Assembly (NCBI RefSeq): GCF_023078495.1
Contig: NZ_CP095742.1
Span: forward strand, 434,001 to 498,000
Reading direction: 5' to 3'
From: Luteibacter aegosomatissinici
GTDB lineage: Bacteria; Pseudomonadota; Gammaproteobacteria; Xanthomonadales; Rhodanobacteraceae
DNA: 64,000 nucleotides
The stretch's first letter is position 1. Each line of letters begins with the position of its first letter. Below the pieces are notes generated by a model that saw nothing but the letters and a program-made list of their open reading frames with translations, was not told the DNA's origin and made no database searches. Shown here piece by piece: positions 62,133-64,000 of the stretch. The translations under genes were made by a program, and so were the position numbers.

Positions 62133-63022
62133 GCTTGCGACGCACGCTCGCGCGAGGGGTCCTTGCGGCCTTCCTGGCGCTCCCGCAACTCGCGTCGGCC
62201 CAGGCCTTCATCCAGCGCGAAATACGCGACGACCCGCGTGGCAGTGTGATCGCCCGCCTACTTTCGGCCTTCAACGCACATGCAGAGCCGATGTCGCGCT
62301 GGTACATCGATGCGCTAGGCGGGCGCCACGTCAACACGGGTGAGTACGCGTCCTTCTCCCGCCAAATGGAGACCGCGACGTTCGTGAGCGCCACCTATGC
62401 CTACACGGTGGGGGGTGAAACGCGCCACCGGATATATCACGCGCGAAGTGGCCGCAACGAGCCTGATACCGGGTTGCCAGGCGTGCAAGCATTGCGTAGC
62501 TACAGGGATTACGTTGATGCCACGCAGCCGGGCGTCGTCGCCTGGGATCAGATGCCGCCGCCGTCCAGCCACGTCACGCATAGCCCCCTTGACGACGGGA
62601 GGCACGCGGACGCTCGCCGACGCGATGCCGAACTGAAGATCGCGCGCCGGATCGAGGCGGATATCCGCGCCGGCGTTGTAGCGATGGGCGGGTGGTTGAA
62701 TGTGTACGCGAGCCAGGTGCCGTGTGGTTCGTGCGAGCAGGCTCTGCTGGAACTATCACGCCAGGCCGACATAAGTGTGCACATCGCGTACCTGGGTCGT
62801 GGCAGTGCCGCCTATAGACGCTTCCAGCGGCAGCGCGAGGCATTCATGACGACGATCCAGGTGGCTGCCAATGGCGGTCAACGGAATACATTGCACATCG
62901 AGTCAACCGTCGCGCTGTGTGACCGCGCCTGCCTTGGCTCGGATGATGCCGCTAACGACCAGTCGAATGAAATTGACGATTCCCCCGCCCGGAGCGGTGC
63001 CGAAAGTGCACCAGGGCCATAA
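62129..63022 (+). CDS. Secreted deaminase-fold protein (XOO_2897-like)
   Basis: A 297-residue exported protein with signal peptide cleaved near ASA-Q (about residue 25). Residues 80-240 show the layout of the cytidine-deaminase fold used in bacterial toxins. A beta-hairpin region (TYAYTVGGETRHRIYHA) comes first. Next is the first zinc/catalytic motif D166-A-E168 in RDAELKIARRIEADI, followed by a strand and P-C199-G-S-C202 in SQVPCGSCEQALLELS, then HIAYL. The D-x-E plus PCxxC pattern resembles the XOO_2897-like group. An ATGA overlap couples it to the upstream gene. A stand-alone protein with a Sec signal is unusual, as these domains are usually C-terminal tips of larger toxins. Enzymatic target (free base, nucleotide, RNA, DNA) is unknown. 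Confidence 0.65.
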   Translation: MSLRRTLARGVLAAFLALPQLASAQAFIQREIRDDPRGSVIARLLSAFNAHAEPMSRWYIDALGGRHVNTGEYASFSRQMETATFVSATYAYTVGGETRHRIYHARSGRNEPDTGLPGVQALRSYRDYVDATQPGVVAWDQMPPPSSHVTHSPLDDGRHADARRRDAELKIARRIEADIRAGVVAMGGWLNVYASQVPCGSCEQALLELSRQADISVHIAYLGRGSAAYRRFQRQREAFMTTIQVAANGGQRNTLHIESTVALCDRACLGSDDAANDQSNEIDDSPARSGAESAPGP

Positions 63023-63039
63023 AAGGAGTGATACCTGCC

Positions 63040-64000
63040 ATGAGAAACACAGGGGCGTGCGCCATCGCGGCCACGCTATTGACCATGCTGGCTACCGCAC
63101 CGGCCTCCAGCTTCGCGAGTTCGCGGGTGGGGCCACCGGCCGGCGACATCCTCTCAGCCTGGGTGCGGCAGCGCCTTACCGACGTACCGGCGCACGATCA
63201 ACTGGTAGCCGATAACGCCGTTACGCGCGATATGGTGACGCTGCCCGATTCGATCTACACATGGGTCCGCAACCAGCCCCTCGGATTTCGGGGCAGTGTC
63301 TGGACACGTGCCTTCTCGTCGCTGGCAACGAACGGCACACCCATGACACGTGCCGAGGCCACACAGGCCATCGCCTGGGACCTGGGAATGACAAACGGCT
63401 ATCCCGGAATTGTCGATCCGGTCTTCCCGGTACCCGTCATGGGCGATGCCTGGGCGGGCACCCAGCTCGCGAAGGCGGGCGTGACGGAGGAAATTGCGCG
63501 CAAAGCCCTGGCACTGACTGGACACGGTGCATCCGCGGTCGCTGCGAACTATGCCGTGGCCGTGCAGATCCTTGTCGACAAACTGGCGTGCTTCGATGCG
63601 ACGCAATGGCCCGCGCTGGGCTTGCGCAAGGATGTGCTTGAGCGCTTCATGCTCGCGACGAGTGCGGCGGATCTGCGCAACTACGACCTGGTGTACCTCG
63701 TTCGGCTTTTGCAAGGCGAACTTTCCACGTGGCACGCCGGCGAGATCGCCTCCTCAGGCCGTCGCGAATTACCCACGATGCTACGCGTAGCGCGTGTGGC
63801 CGCCGCGTTCCGTGACATGCAAGGATACGTCGCCGATCCCTGCAATGTTGACGGGTCAGCTCGCCTCGGTGTCGCGGCGACCCACCCGGACGACGCAACC
63901 AACGCCATGTGCATGGTCGCTGCAACCGATCGCGCAGTACTCCGTTGGTACCTGCAAAGCCTCGATCGCCAGACCGATCCGGTGCGGGTTAACTTTGTCA
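63040..64000 (+). CDS. Secreted protein of unknown family, 5' part (runs off window)
   Basis: An open frame from ATG 63040 to the window edge (320 codons visible) with a Sec signal peptide cleaved near SFA-S (about residue 27). It is a diverged paralogue of the gene at 60921. Shared blocks are AIAWDLGM, YDLVYLVRLLQGELSTWHAGE, RRELPTMLRVARVAA and a late AATDRAVLRWYL, with cysteines in DPCNVDG and AMCMVA at matching positions. AGGAG at 63024-63028 lies 11 bases before the start. It probably ends within a few hundred bases of the edge. It follows the deaminase-like gene by 17 bases, so the three form one operon. Confidence 0.75.
   Translation, partial: MRNTGACAIAATLLTMLATAPASSFASSRVGPPAGDILSAWVRQRLTDVPAHDQLVADNAVTRDMVTLPDSIYTWVRNQPLGFRGSVWTRAFSSLATNGTPMTRAEATQAIAWDLGMTNGYPGIVDPVFPVPVMGDAWAGTQLAKAGVTEEIARKALALTGHGASAVAANYAVAVQILVDKLACFDATQWPALGLRKDVLERFMLATSAADLRNYDLVYLVRLLQGELSTWHAGEIASSGRRELPTMLRVARVAAAFRDMQGYVADPCNVDGSARLGVAATHPDDATNAMCMVAATDRAVLRWYLQSLDRQTDPVRVNFV

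Overview
This 64 kb window is GC-rich, densely coded chromosome from a gammaproteobacterium. The gene content points to the Xanthomonadales, most likely family Rhodanobacteraceae (Luteibacter/Dyella-like). The reasons are a type II secretion cluster in the order E-F-G-H-I-J-K-L-M-N-D (the Xanthomonas Xps order), large Oar-type TonB receptors, PPC-domain secreted proteases, and short palindromic REP-like repeats. The genus is inference. No tRNA, rRNA, CRISPR array, prophage or insertion sequence was recognised.

Layout. 1-8.5 kb: the 3' end of rpoH with its terminator, an OmpR-type two-component system, and a tripartite RND efflux operon (permease, adaptor, outer-membrane factor). 8.5-26 kb: mostly housekeeping and small metabolic genes: a coniferyl-aldehyde-type dehydrogenase, transaldolase, PriA, a DUF3667-like membrane protein, a MATE exporter, SppA, an ABC ATPase, an SDR, a DegV protein, AMP nucleosidase, an ECF sigma factor with its membrane partner, and an EamA exporter. 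This part also holds three REP-like elements, a DnaA-box cluster upstream of priA and a concentric dyad in a divergent promoter region. 26-36 kb: two tandem Oar-like TonB-dependent receptors, a Na+/H+ antiporter and TatD. 36-47.5 kb: a surface and secretome block with a subtilisin-like protease, a small secreted protein coupled to a PA-domain metalloprotease, and a 2293-residue trimeric autotransporter containing a 1.9 kb tandem duplication. 47.7-58.3 kb: a complete structural type II secretion operon with six consecutive 4-bp stop/start overlaps. 58.3-60.8 kb: the helicase HrpB. 60.9-64 kb: a compact module in which a secreted deaminase-like protein lies between two paralogous secreted proteins of unknown family; the last runs off the window.

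How it fits together. From 36 kb onward the window is mostly about exporting proteins: two protease genes with Sec signals and C-terminal PPC domains, an adhesin that carries its own secretion domain, the type II machine, and then the deaminase module. The deaminase module is the best candidate for something undescribed. It carries the zinc-binding signatures of the cytidine-deaminase fold (D-A-E and P-C-x-x-C) behind a Sec signal peptide, is translationally coupled to its upstream neighbour and sits close to a type II secretion operon. Whether it is a toxin, and which neighbour would protect against it, cannot be read from sequence alone.
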